Source of the DNA: Streptomyces sp. NBC_00490
GTDB taxonomy: Bacteria > Actinomycetota > Actinomycetes > Streptomycetales > Streptomycetaceae
DNA: 64,000 nucleotides
NCBI RefSeq assembly: GCF_036013645.1
Contig: NZ_CP107869.1
Span: 3,100,001-3,164,000 of the forward strand
Direction of reading: 5' to 3'
The notes below the pieces were generated by a model that was not told the origin of the DNA, searched no databases, and worked only from the letters and a program-made list of their open reading frames with translations. The position numbers were made by a program, and so were the translations under genes. Positions 52,670 through 60,995 of the stretch are shown here, piece by piece (position 1 is the first letter of the stretch; each line of letters opens with the position of its first letter).

Positions 52670-53347
52670 TCAAGTGAGACCTGCCGCCGAACGCAGTACC
52701 TCCCGCAGCATCTCCGGGGTCAGCCGGCCGGTGAAGGTGTTGCGCTGGCTGACGTGGAAGCACCCGAAGAGGTCGATCCCGTCGAGCGGCACCCGCACCC
52801 CGTGCCCGAACACGGGCCGCGGGCGGGGCACGTCCCACCCCGCCTCCGTCAGCGCGGGCAGCGTGGCCTGCCAGCCGAAACCGCCGAGCACGACCACGGA
52901 CCGCAGGGTCGGCCGCAGCAGCCTCAGCTCCTGGACCAGCCAGGGGCGACAGGTGTCCCGCTCCCCCGGCGTGGGCTTGTTGGCGGGCGGGGCGCAGTGG
53001 ACGGGCGAGGTGACGCGGACACCGCGCAGTTCCAGGCCGTCGTCCGCGCTGACCGCGGTGGGTTGGGAGGCGAGGCCGAGGTCGTACAGCGCCTGGTACA
53101 GCACGTCTCCGGAGCGGTCGCCGGTGAACATACGGCCGGTGCGGTTGCCGCCGTGCGCGGCCGGCGCGAGGCCGACGATCAGCAGGCGGGCGTCGGGCGG
53201 TCCGAAGCCGGGCACGGCACGGCCCCAGTACGTCTGGTCGGCGAAGGCCGCCCGCTTGGTACGGGCCACCTCCTCGCGCCAGTCGACCAGCCGGGGACAG
53301 GCACGGCAGTCCGCGATGCGCCGGTCGAGCTCAGCGAGAGGGTCCAC
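52670..53347 (-). CDS. Uracil-DNA glycosylase, family 5 (UdgB)
   Basis: Excises uracil and related bases from DNA; a 225-residue [4Fe-4S] enzyme. Cysteines 14, 17, 118 and 133 are placed for the cluster. The catalytic loop GLAPAAHGGNRTGRMFTGD lacks the Asp of family 4, and HVSQRNTFTGRLT completes the family 5 signature. Family 5 enzymes also act on hypoxanthine and oxidised bases. This is the fourth DNA-repair gene in the window. Confidence 0.93.
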   Translation of the reverse strand: MDPLAELDRRIADCRACPRLVDWREEVARTKRAAFADQTYWGRAVPGFGPPDARLLIVGLAPAAHGGNRTGRMFTGDRSGDVLYQALYDLGLASQPTAVSADDGLELRGVRVTSPVHCAPPANKPTPGERDTCRPWLVQELRLLRPTLRSVVVLGGFGWQATLPALTEAGWDVPRPRPVFGHGVRVPLDGIDLFGCFHVSQRNTFTGRLTPEMLREVLRSAAGLT

Positions 53348-53473
53348 GCCTCAACCGTACGACGGTGTCCAGGCCGCCCCGCGTGCGAGCAGCGGCCGCA
53401 CGAGCCGCTCGGGAAGCGGGCTCCCCGTGGAAATCCCGTCGGGTCTGCTGTGCGCGGCGACTATCGTCGGGGC

Positions 53474-54097
53474 ATGGCTGCTGAACGTGCTGATGACGGT
53501 GTGGGTGAGGCTGCGGACACGAACCGCCGGGCTCGGACCACCGTGCCGGGGACGGAGTCCGAGGCGCCCGGGCGCCTTGCCCCCGGCGCGGAGGGCTCCT
53601 CCGCCGAAGGCGACGGCGACGGCGCGGCCGGCGGAGACGCGAAGGCGGCCGTGGCCGTCGATCCGAAGGTCGCCGCAGCGGTGGCCGCCGCCGAGGCCGC
53701 CGGGCCGCAGAACGGCGAGACCGTCCGCGTCGACAGCTGGATCTGGTCCGTACGCCTGGTCAAGACCCGTTCTGCCGGAGCCACCGCCTGCAAGGGCGGC
53801 CACGTACGGGTCAACGGCGACCGGGTCAAGCCCGCCCACTCCCTCCGTGTCGGCGACGAGGTACGCCTGGTCCACGAGGGCCGCGAGCGGATCGTGATCG
53901 TCAAGCGCCTCATCCGCAAGCGGGTCGGCGCCCCGGTCGCCGTCCAGTGCTACGTCGACAACAGCCCCCCGCCCCCGCCCCGCGAGGCCGTCGCCCCCGC
54001 CGGCATCCGCGACCGCGGGGCGGGCCGCCCCACCAAACGGGACCGGCGCGAGATGGAACGCCTGCGAGGAGCCGGCGGACGCCCCGGAGGCCAGTGA
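53474..54097 (+). CDS. S4-domain RNA-binding protein with acidic/Ala-rich N-terminus
   Basis: A 207-residue protein. The N-terminal 80 residues are Ala/Gly/Glu-rich and probably disordered. Residues 84-145 form the S4 domain (VRVDSWIWSVRLVKTRSAGA, GHVRVNGDRVKPAHSLRVGDEV). The C-terminus is Pro/Arg-rich. Hsp15/RqcP-type S4 proteins bind 50S subunits with blocked nascent chains; this could be such a ribosome-rescue factor, by family alone. It ends in a long inverted-repeat terminator. Confidence 0.85.
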   Translation: MAAERADDGVGEAADTNRRARTTVPGTESEAPGRLAPGAEGSSAEGDGDGAAGGDAKAAVAVDPKVAAAVAAAEAAGPQNGETVRVDSWIWSVRLVKTRSAGATACKGGHVRVNGDRVKPAHSLRVGDEVRLVHEGRERIVIVKRLIRKRVGAPVAVQCYVDNSPPPPPREAVAPAGIRDRGAGRPTKRDRREMERLRGAGGRPGGQ

Positions 54098-54105
54098 CCA
54101 CACCC

Positions 54106-54180
54106 CACCGACGCACACGGCGGTGGCGTCCGGGACAAGCCATCGAGGCTCTCCGGACGCCACCGCCCTGTGCGTCGGTG
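54106..54180. terminator. 28-bp inverted repeat between convergent S4 and DoxX genes
   Basis: Arms 54106-54133 and 54153-54180 pair at 27 of 28 positions around a 19-nt loop. It lies 8 bp after the S4 gene stop and 40 bp from the DoxX stop, so it can terminate transcription from both sides. No T-run follows. Confidence 0.85.
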
Positions 54181-54220
54181 CTGATACCCGACCTCACCGT
54201 GCGTCGTCGCATAGCGGGGG

Positions 54221-54691
54221 TCAGGCGCGCCGGCGTACCAGTTCCAGCAGCCGCGCGTTCTGGTCCCGCCGGGCCCAGGCGATGAGGGCGAGCGGCACGA
54301 TCAGGATGAGCGGGGTCGCGGCGTTCTCCCCGTCGAAGACGGAGACCTGGACGACGAACGCGCCCACCATGAGGGCGCTCAGCGCCATCGCGGACACCGA
54401 CTGCAGCACCGGGATCAACAGGGCGACGGCACCGGCCAGTTCGAGCGCGCCGATGGTGTACATCCCGGCGTCGCCCCAGCCCATCTCGGCGAAGCCCTCG
54501 GAGGCCGAGGGGTGGGCGATCAGCTTGGGCAGGGCGCTCGCGACGGCGTAGAAGAGGGCGAGCACCACCTGGAGGGTGCGCAGAGCGATCCGGGCGCGGC
54601 GTCCGCGCGGGGTCGCGGACTCGGCGACGACGGTGCCGGACTGAGCGGACGCGGTGGTGGTGGCGGTGACGGGGAGGGTGGTCTCGGACAT
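54221..54691 (-). CDS. DoxX family membrane protein
   Basis: A 156-residue protein with four predicted helices after a 35-residue polar N-terminus. VVLALFYAVASALPKLIAHP and LELAGAVALLIPVLQSVSAMALSAL fit the DoxX/DoxD-like family, whose members associate with thiosulfate or other oxidoreductases, or act in redox stress. The exact role is unknown. Confidence 0.88.
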   Translation of the reverse strand: MSETTLPVTATTTASAQSGTVVAESATPRGRRARIALRTLQVVLALFYAVASALPKLIAHPSASEGFAEMGWGDAGMYTIGALELAGAVALLIPVLQSVSAMALSALMVGAFVVQVSVFDGENAATPLILIVPLALIAWARRDQNARLLELVRRRA

Positions 54692-54787
54692 CGGGGTCTC
54701 CTGTGGGAAGCGGTCCGTGCTGCTGTCAAAGAGGTAGACCGCGGCCCACTCCGAAACTCATCGCCGCCCGAGGGCCGATTTCGCGAT

Positions 54788-55480
54788 CTAGTCCACCCGC
54801 ACCGCCCTCACCCATGTCCCGTCCTCCGTCAGGTACTTGTCCACCGCGAGACCCGCCTCTCCCAGCGCCTCCTCGAACTGTTCCTTCGTCAGTGGACGTG
54901 CCAGGAACGTCTGGGTCCACACCGCGTCCGGGAACTCGTACTCCGCGCGCACCGAGTTCACCCCGTCCCCGACCGGTTCCGCCGACACCATCCGGACGGT
55001 GAAGCCGCTGGGATCGACCCGTTCGCGCGGCAGGTCGGTGTGGTAGTCCGCGCCCTCCCGCTGGATCAGCACGCACCCGCCCTCCCCGACATGCCGCGCG
55101 CAGGCGCGGAGCAATCCCTGCCGCACCTCGATGTCCCCGGCGTGCACCAGGAACGACGCGAGCATGACCACGTCGAACGTCTCGCCCAGGTCGAGCTCTT
55201 CGACCGGGCCGCATATCGTGCGGGCCCCGCGGACGCGCTCCAGCATCTGCGGCGACTCGTCCACCGCGGTCACCGTGAAGCCCCGCTCCAGGAGCGGATG
55301 GGTCATCCGTCCCACTCCGCAGCCCAGCTCCAGGATGTGCGCCCCCGCCGGCACGGCCGCGGCGATGATGTCCGGCTCGTCCCTCACCGGCAGCCGTGCG
55401 TACAGCTCCACCGCACAGCCGTCGGGAGTGATCGCACCGGGCCCGGTCCCCTCGTACCCCTCACGCATTCTCAGCTCCAT
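54788..55480 (-). CDS. Class I SAM-dependent methyltransferase
   Basis: A 230-residue methyltransferase. Motif I HILELGCGVGRMTHPL is perfect, followed by VTAVDESPQML and a C-terminal beta region (VDPSGFTVRMVSAEPV). ATG 55480 (MELRMREGYEGTGPG) was chosen; an upstream in-frame start is not supported by a ribosome-binding site. The substrate is unknown. Confidence 0.88.
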   Translation of the reverse strand: MELRMREGYEGTGPGAITPDGCAVELYARLPVRDEPDIIAAAVPAGAHILELGCGVGRMTHPLLERGFTVTAVDESPQMLERVRGARTICGPVEELDLGETFDVVMLASFLVHAGDIEVRQGLLRACARHVGEGGCVLIQREGADYHTDLPRERVDPSGFTVRMVSAEPVGDGVNSVRAEYEFPDAVWTQTFLARPLTKEQFEEALGEAGLAVDKYLTEDGTWVRAVRVD

Positions 55481-55616
55481 GCCCGTCCAACGGCCCACCT
55501 CCGCACGCCCGTTCCCCCCTCGCACGGATTCACCCGTCCGAGCGACAGCAGCCCTCCATCGACAGCAGATCTCCGTCGACAGCGGACCTACCGGTTACCG
55601 GCCGCCCGGCCCTGCG

Positions 55617-56528
55617 TCACAACGGAAACCAGCCGTGCCCCATGTACCAGTGCCCACCCGCCCGCAGGTGGTCCCCCACGGCCCGCTCCAGCGACGTGCG
55701 CCGCGGGAGCCCCGCCACCGCCAGCTCCGGGTCCCCGAACACGAACTGGACCGGTTCCGTGTCGGCAGGCTCGCCGCCCCGGCGGGCGATCCGGAACCGT
55801 TCCTGGAACCGGACGATGTTGGAGTCGGCGCTCAGATAGCGCTTCAACTGCGGGTCGAGCAGCCAGGAATGGCACATCGCCGCCCGATACGGCGCCTCGG
55901 GATGGTGCAGGGCGAAGAACTCCCGGGCGAGCGCCACGGACCGGTCGCAGGCCGCCGGGGTCAGCGGACCGAGGAACTCGGGGATGTGGATGTCCAGGCA
56001 GGGCGTGCCCGGAGCCCCGTCGAACCCGGCCCGCGTGAGCACCGACGCGGCGCCCGTCCAGAGGTTCGTCCGCTGGAACTGCAACCGCCCCAGCTGGTAC
56101 AGCTCGCCGCGGAAATGGAGCGTGAGCCACTGCGGGGACTGCACCCCTGCCCTGCCGTGCCGTCGGCGGTGGACGACCATGTTCCGCCCGAGGTCGGCGA
56201 GGGTGCGCCGGGAGACGTCCGCGGGGATGCCGAGTGCGCGGTGGTACGCGCGCGTGTGCGGAAGCGCCGCGACGCACACGTACGCGGCGAAGAAGCGGCG
56301 CAGCGCCGCCGGCGCCTCGGCGACCCGTTCGCCCAGCTGGACTCCGTCGCCGTACTCGACGATCTTCCCGATGTCGCGGACCAGTTCCTCGGTGCACTCC
56401 GCCAGGAGCCGCAGCGCCCCGGAGTCCGCCGTCAGCGTCCGGCGCGACGCGATCAGTTCATTGATGTCCTGGTGGGGTACCGCGAGGTCCAGAAGCACCT
56501 CGGCCAGCTCGTCGGTATCCGGAAGCAC
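55617..56528 (-). CDS. Acyltransferase-like protein (NAT_N/GNAT_C type, tentative)
   Basis: A 303-residue protein resembling Streptomyces proteins annotated as acyltransferase-domain (DUF5596-like, with an N-terminal helical half and GNAT-like C-terminal half). TPCLDIHIPEFLGPLTPAACDRS and PYRAAMCHSWLLDPQLKRYL are the segments recalled. No acetyl-CoA loop could be read with certainty. It is divergent from a small DUF6343 protein. Confidence 0.6.
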   Translation of the reverse strand: MLPDTDELAEVLLDLAVPHQDINELIASRRTLTADSGALRLLAECTEELVRDIGKIVEYGDGVQLGERVAEAPAALRRFFAAYVCVAALPHTRAYHRALGIPADVSRRTLADLGRNMVVHRRRHGRAGVQSPQWLTLHFRGELYQLGRLQFQRTNLWTGAASVLTRAGFDGAPGTPCLDIHIPEFLGPLTPAACDRSVALAREFFALHHPEAPYRAAMCHSWLLDPQLKRYLSADSNIVRFQERFRIARRGGEPADTEPVQFVFGDPELAVAGLPRRTSLERAVGDHLRAGGHWYMGHGWFPL

Positions 56529-56604
56529 ATGGTCCTCCCCCTGCTCGGAGCCTTTGGTGAACGTCGCACCGAAGAGTACGTTTCAAGAAGGAGTGGTGAT
56601 CCCG

Positions 56605-56877
56605 ATGCGTACGGGCAGTGAGCCGACGACCGCGCGCAGTGCGCTGCGCACGCGCTTCTGGCTGAGCGTGTGGGGGCTGGTCTGGGCGGTCTTCGGCACA
56701 GCGGCGTTCGCCCTCGCGGGACGTCCTGGCTGGGCCATCGCCTGTGGAGTGCTGTGGCTGGTGATCACCGTGGATCTGACGTTGATCGTCCGGCACATCC
56801 GCCAGGGCCCGCACTACCAGCCGGGCCCGGACATCCCGCCGTACCGGCCGCCGGAGAACCGGCGCCGGCGCCCGTAG
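56605..56877 (+). CDS. DUF6343-like small membrane protein
   Basis: A 90-residue protein, MRTGSEPTTARSALRTRFW, with two membrane helices (residues 18-38 and 42-62) and a Pro/Arg tail (HYQPGPDIPPYRPPENR). It resembles the Streptomyces DUF6343 family; function unknown. ATG 56605 is the family start, though AAGGAG at 56587-56592 is spaced better for GTG 56596. Confidence 0.75.
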   Translation: MRTGSEPTTARSALRTRFWLSVWGLVWAVFGTAAFALAGRPGWAIACGVLWLVITVDLTLIVRHIRQGPHYQPGPDIPPYRPPENRRRRP

Positions 56878-56884
56878 GGCGGGC

Positions 56885-57265
56885 TCACGACTCGAACCGG
56901 GCCGCCTTCAGGTACTGCGGGTTCGGGTCGAGTGCGGCGGCCAGCCGGAAGTGGCGTTTGGCCTGGTCGGGGCGGGCCTGCCGCTCGTAGGTGCGGGCGA
57001 GCGCGAAGTGCGCGAACGCGTTGTCCGGCTCGCGCTCCAGCACGATCGTGAACTCCAGCTCCGCGGGACGCAGTTGCGCGGCCGCGAAGAAGGCACGCGC
57101 GCGCAGCAGGCGGGCGGCGGTGTTCTCGGGGTGCGCGGCGATGACCTGGTCGAGCAGTTTCACCGCGCCCTGCGGGTCCCGTGCGGCGAGCAGTTGCTCG
57201 GCGGCGCGGAAGTCGATGACATGCGTCTCCGGGGTACGTCCGGTCGAACCGCTGGTCTGGGGCAC
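56885..57265 (-). CDS. Tetratricopeptide repeat protein
   Basis: A 126-residue protein with about three TPR units (RAAEQLLAARDPQGAVKLLDQ, LLRARAFFAAAQLRPAELEF, AHFALARTYERQARPDQAKR). TPR proteins are adaptors. It lies just downstream of coaE on the same strand (51 bp), a conserved pairing in Streptomyces. Confidence 0.9.
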   Translation of the reverse strand: MPQTSGSTGRTPETHVIDFRAAEQLLAARDPQGAVKLLDQVIAAHPENTAARLLRARAFFAAAQLRPAELEFTIVLEREPDNAFAHFALARTYERQARPDQAKRHFRLAAALDPNPQYLKAARFES

Positions 57266-57315
57266 GGCAGAGTCCTTCCCTCACTGGAAGGGTTCAACGC
57301 CCGGACCGGGGCCCG

Positions 57316-57945
57316 CTATTCCTGGGGCTGCCGGGACGAGCCGTGCGAGGCGCGGGCTCTTCGTGCGAGATCGGCCCATACGTCCGTGACGCGTCGCCGC
57401 AGGTCGTCGAGGGGTACGTCGTTGTCGATGACGATGTCCGCGATCTCCAGGCGCTTCTCGCGTGTGGCCTGGGCGGCCATCCGCGCGCGTGCGTCCTCCT
57501 CGGTCATGCCGCGCAGCCGCACCAGCCGGTCGAGCTGGGTCCCGGGGCTCGCGTCGACGACGATCACGAGGTCGTACAGCGGGGCGAGGGCGTTCTCGGC
57601 GAGGAGCGGGACGTCGTGGATCACGACCGCGTCCGCGGCGGCTGCCGCCTCCAGCTCGCGGGAGCGGGCGCCGACCAGCGGGTGCACGATCGCGTTCAGT
57701 ACGGCGAGCTGGTCGGGGTCGGCGAACACGATCGAGCCCAGCTTCGGCCGGTCCAGACCGCCGTCCTCGGCGAGCACGTCCCGGCCGAAGGCCTCGACGA
57801 CGGCCGCCAGCCCGGGCGTGCCCGGCGCGACGACCTCGCGCGCGATTCGGTCCGCGTCGATCAGCACGCCCCCGTGCTCGACGAGCAGCCGCGACACCTC
57901 GCTCTTGCCGGCGCCGATCCCGCCGGTCAGGCCAACCTTCAGCAT
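57316..57945 (-). CDS. coaE: Dephospho-CoA kinase
   Basis: Last step of coenzyme A synthesis: phosphorylates the 3'-OH of dephospho-CoA. At 209 residues, it has the P-loop GGIGAGKS (8-15), DADRIAREV, and the LID region [20 protein letters not shown]. The sequence is a complete member of normal length. It lies between the TPR gene and the PAC2 gene on the same strand. Confidence 0.97.
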   Translation of the reverse strand: MLKVGLTGGIGAGKSEVSRLLVEHGGVLIDADRIAREVVAPGTPGLAAVVEAFGRDVLAEDGGLDRPKLGSIVFADPDQLAVLNAIVHPLVGARSRELEAAAAADAVVIHDVPLLAENALAPLYDLVIVVDASPGTQLDRLVRLRGMTEEDARARMAAQATREKRLEIADIVIDNDVPLDDLRRRVTDVWADLARRARASHGSSRQPQE

Positions 57946-57990
57946 GACCGGAAGCTTAGGGCCTGCCGCTGACAGCGCGCCCGGCGGAGG

Positions 57991-58929
57991 TCAGTTGTCG
58001 CCTTCCCGCTCCGCCAGGAACTTCTCGAACTCCAGCCCGATCTCGTCCGCCGAGGGAATGTCGACCGGCTCGGCGAGCATGTTGCCCCGTGTCTCGGCGC
58101 CCGCCGCCGCGTCGTACTGGTGCTCGAGGCCCTGGACGAGCGCGACCAGGTCCTCGTCGCCCTCCTGGATCTGGCGGTCGATCTCGGTCTGGGTGCGGTG
58201 GGCGTCGGTGCGCAGGGCGTGTGCGATGCCCGGCAGGACGAGGCCGGTCCCCGCCGTGATGGCTTCCAGGACGGTCAGCGCCGCGTCCGGGTAGGGGGAG
58301 CGGGCGATGTAGTGCGGCACGTGCGCGGCGACGCCCAGGACGTCGTGGCCCGCCTCCATGAGGCGGTATTCGACGAGCGCCTCGGCACTGCCGGGGACCT
58401 GTGCCTCGTCGAAGGGGCTGCGGTGGCCCGGCACGAGGTCGTTGCGGTTGCCGTGCGGGGTGAGGCCGACGGGGCGGGTGTGCGGGACGCCCATCGGGAT
58501 GCCGTGGAAGTTCACGGACAGGCGTACGCCGAGCCGCTCCACGATCTGCTGGACGGCCGCGGCGAAGCGTTCCCACTCCACGTCCGGCTCGGGTCCGGAC
58601 AGCAGCAGGAAGGGCGCCCCGGTGGCGTCCTGGACGAGCCGCACGTCGATGGTGGGCTCCTCGTACTCCGTCCACCGGTCGCGCTTGAACGTCAGCAGCG
58701 GGCGGCGGGCGCGGTAGTCCACGAGCCGGTCGTGGTCGAACCGGGCGACGATCTGGTGGGGCAGCGTGTCCAGCAGCCGGTCGACGATCTGGTCGCCGGT
58801 CTCGCCCGCGTCGATGTATCCGTCGAAGTGGTAGAGCATGACCAGGCCGGCCGACTCCTGGGCGAGCGCCATGTCGACGACAGCCAGGCCCTTCGGCTCC
58901 CATGCGTACAAACCTTGCGGATCAAGCAC
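57991..58929 (-). CDS. PAC2 (proteasome assembly chaperone 2) family protein
   Basis: A 312-residue protein of the PAC2 family, which in actinomycetes may act with the 20S proteasome. [38 protein letters not shown] and [21 protein letters not shown] are characteristic. GTG 58929 ([14 protein letters not shown]) follows a GGAGGAG site. The C-terminus is acidic. It shares the strand and probably the operon with coaE. Confidence 0.92.
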   Translation of the reverse strand: MLDPQGLYAWEPKGLAVVDMALAQESAGLVMLYHFDGYIDAGETGDQIVDRLLDTLPHQIVARFDHDRLVDYRARRPLLTFKRDRWTEYEEPTIDVRLVQDATGAPFLLLSGPEPDVEWERFAAAVQQIVERLGVRLSVNFHGIPMGVPHTRPVGLTPHGNRNDLVPGHRSPFDEAQVPGSAEALVEYRLMEAGHDVLGVAAHVPHYIARSPYPDAALTVLEAITAGTGLVLPGIAHALRTDAHRTQTEIDRQIQEGDEDLVALVQGLEHQYDAAAGAETRGNMLAEPVDIPSADEIGLEFEKFLAEREGDN

Positions 58930-59045
58930 AGTGACCGCTCCTCCTCGTGTTCGTACGTTGCAACGCCCCCTGGAGCAGGGGCATTCCCACGAGGACCTCT
59001 GATCAGCCGCCTCTTACGGGCTTTTCATGACAGGGCTGAGGACCA

Positions 59046-59099
59046 CGCGCCCCGTAGGGGCGCGGAACTGCGCGACAAGCCCCCACCGGCCCGCAGCCA
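59046..59099 (-). repeat. Dispersed Streptomyces intergenic repeat, copy B
   Basis: On the reverse strand it reads GGGCTTGTCGCGCAGTTCCG then CGCCCCTACGGGGCGCG, matching the copy at 40893-40946 in inverted orientation. Its 3' end forms an 8-bp hairpin (CGCGCCCC/GGGGCGCG). It lies between the rpsA terminator and the PAC2 gene. Confidence 0.6.
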
Positions 59100-59104
59100 A
59101 AACA

Positions 59105-59140
59105 CTGAAGGACCGCACCTCGTAAGGTGCGGCCCTTCAG
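59105..59140 (-). terminator. Terminator of rpsA
   Basis: Arms 59105-59120 and 59125-59140 pair at 15 of 16 positions around the loop CGTA, 27 bp after the rpsA stop. On the reverse strand TGTTTTGG follows, a short U-rich tail, so this is a classical intrinsic terminator, unlike most others in the window. Confidence 0.85.
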
Positions 59141-59166
59141 TTCAAGAGCTAGTGCTCAGTGAGCGT

Positions 59167-60675
59167 TCAGCTCTGGCCACCGGCGAGCTTCTCGCGAAGC
59201 GCAGCGAGCGCCTCGTCCGACGCCAGCGCACCGGAGGTGTCCGCACCCTCGGAGGAGTACGAACCGCCACCGCCGCTGCCACCCGCGGCCGGAGCCGCGC
59301 CCGCGGCGTCGCCGCCCTCGGCCGCAGCAGCGGCGTCGGCCTCGCGGGACTTGATGACCTGCTGCTGGTGCTGCTCGAAGCGGGTCTGCGCCTCGGCGTA
59401 CTGGGTCTCCCACACCTCACGCTGGGATTCGAAGCCCTCGAGCCAGTCGTTGGTCTCGGGGTCGAAGCCCTCGGGGTAGATGTAGTTGCCCTGGTCGTCG
59501 TACGACGCGGCCATGCCGTACAGCGTCGGGTCGAACTCGACCGAGGCCGGGTCACCACCGAAGGCCTCGTTGGCCTGCTTCAGCGAGAGGCTGATGCGAC
59601 GACGCTCGAGGTCGATGTCGATGACCTTGACGAAGATCTCGTCGTTGACCTGGACGACCTGCTCCGGGATCTCCACGTGGCGCTCGGCCAGCTCGGAGAT
59701 GTGGACCAGACCCTCGATGCCCTCGTCCACGCGGACGAACGCACCGAACGGAACCAGCTTCGTGACCTTGCCGGGCACGACCTGGCCGATCTGGTGGGTC
59801 CGGGCGAACTGCTGCCACGGGTCTTCCTGGGTCGCCTTCAGCGACAGGGAGACACGCTCGCGGTCCATGTCGACATCGAGGACCTCGACGGTGACTTCCT
59901 GGCCGACCTCGACAACCTCGGAGGGGTGGTCGATGTGCTTCCAGGACAGCTCGGAGACGTGAACCAGACCGTCGACGCCACCCAGGTCCACGAAGGCACC
60001 GAAGTTGACGATCGAGGAGACCACGCCGGAGCGGACCTGACCCTTCTGGAGGGTCGTGAGGAACGTCTGGCGGACCTCGGACTGGGTCTGCTCCAGCCAG
60101 GCACGGCGGGACAGGACCACGTTGTTGCGGTTCTTGTCCAGCTCGATGATCTTCGCCTCGAGCTCCTTGCCCACGTAGGGCTGGAGGTCGCGGACACGGC
60201 GCATCTCGACGAGGGAGGCCGGAAGGAAGCCACGGAGGCCGATGTCGAGGATGAGACCACCCTTGACGACCTCGATGACGGTACCGGTGACGATGCCGTC
60301 TTCTTCCTTGATCTTCTCGATCGTGCCCCAGGCACGCTCGTACTGAGCGCGCTTCTTGGACAGGATGAGGCGGCCTTCCTTGTCCTCCTTCTGGAGGACC
60401 AGGGCCTCGATCTCGTCGCCGACGGCGACGACCTCGTTCGGGTCGACGTCGTGCTTGATCGAGAGTTCGCGGCTCGGGATCACGCCTTCGGTCTTGTAAC
60501 CGATGTCGAGCAGGACCTCGTCCCGGTCGACCTTCACGATGACGCCGTCGACGATGTCGCCGTCGTTGAAGTACTTGATCGTCTCGTCGATCGCGGCGAG
60601 GAATGCTTCCTCGTTACCGATGTCGTTGACCGCAACCTGCGGGGTGGTGGCGGTGGTCTCGGTGCTGCTCGTCAT
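59167..60675 (-). CDS. rpsA: 30S ribosomal protein S1
   Basis: Binds mRNA and docks it on the 30S subunit; essential. It has 502 residues with four S1 repeats (about 36-105, 123-190, 207-277 and 294-363), each with the GxVxxIxxFGAFVxL-like core, e.g. GVVSSIVNFGAFVDLGG and GKVTKLVPFGAFVRVDEG. Actinomycete S1 is shorter than the six-repeat E. coli protein. The C-terminal 100 residues are Gln/Ala/Gly-rich. ATG 60675 (MTSSTETTATTPQVAVND) is the family start; the long in-frame upstream frame is the leader. Confidence 0.98.
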   Translation of the reverse strand: MTSSTETTATTPQVAVNDIGNEEAFLAAIDETIKYFNDGDIVDGVIVKVDRDEVLLDIGYKTEGVIPSRELSIKHDVDPNEVVAVGDEIEALVLQKEDKEGRLILSKKRAQYERAWGTIEKIKEEDGIVTGTVIEVVKGGLILDIGLRGFLPASLVEMRRVRDLQPYVGKELEAKIIELDKNRNNVVLSRRAWLEQTQSEVRQTFLTTLQKGQVRSGVVSSIVNFGAFVDLGGVDGLVHVSELSWKHIDHPSEVVEVGQEVTVEVLDVDMDRERVSLSLKATQEDPWQQFARTHQIGQVVPGKVTKLVPFGAFVRVDEGIEGLVHISELAERHVEIPEQVVQVNDEIFVKVIDIDLERRRISLSLKQANEAFGGDPASVEFDPTLYGMAASYDDQGNYIYPEGFDPETNDWLEGFESQREVWETQYAEAQTRFEQHQQQVIKSREADAAAAAEGGDAAGAAPAAGGSGGGGSYSSEGADTSGALASDEALAALREKLAGGQS

Positions 60676-60995
60676 GTGGGAAAGGGCTCCGGTTACGGAC
60701 AGAAAGTCGTAGGTACTGCTACGCCGGGAGCCCGTATCGCTCTGAAGAAGCCGGACAGCCAAGGAAGCACCACACCAGGCAAAATGCCGGTGGCGCCTCG
60801 AAAACCGAGGGGACATACAACAGATGCGAGCGCAGCCTGCTACGTCTGAGGTGCGCAGGCCCGCAGCGCAACTTGTAGCATACGGGGGCAGCCGGACAGG
60901 GTCAATGCGCGAAGGCGCACACCCGGGGCGGATCGCCGCATACCCGGCACAAGAACTGTCTCTGGAGGCCATCCGGGCCCCGAGACACCTCCTCC
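60676..60995 (-). other. rpsA leader and divergent promoter region
   Basis: A 320-bp gap between rpsA and a methyltransferase gene. It holds the rpsA promoter at 60877-60905 and a leader of about 195 nt on the rpsA side, which carries several short GC hairpins and could bind S1 itself. Nothing clear was seen on the methyltransferase side. Confidence 0.55.
60877..60905 (-). promoter_or_regulatory. Strong sigma-70/HrdB-type promoter of rpsA
   Basis: On the reverse strand TTGACC (60900-60905) and TATGCT (60877-60882) are separated by exactly 17 bp, close to the vegetative consensus. Transcription would start near 60870 and give an approximately 195-nt leader before the rpsA ATG. Confidence 0.8.

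Noticed and set aside
58120..60849. 909-residue plus-strand frame
   Set aside because: Antisense to coding rpsA and the PAC2 gene; Asp/Leu/Val-rich composition is the mirror of real codons.
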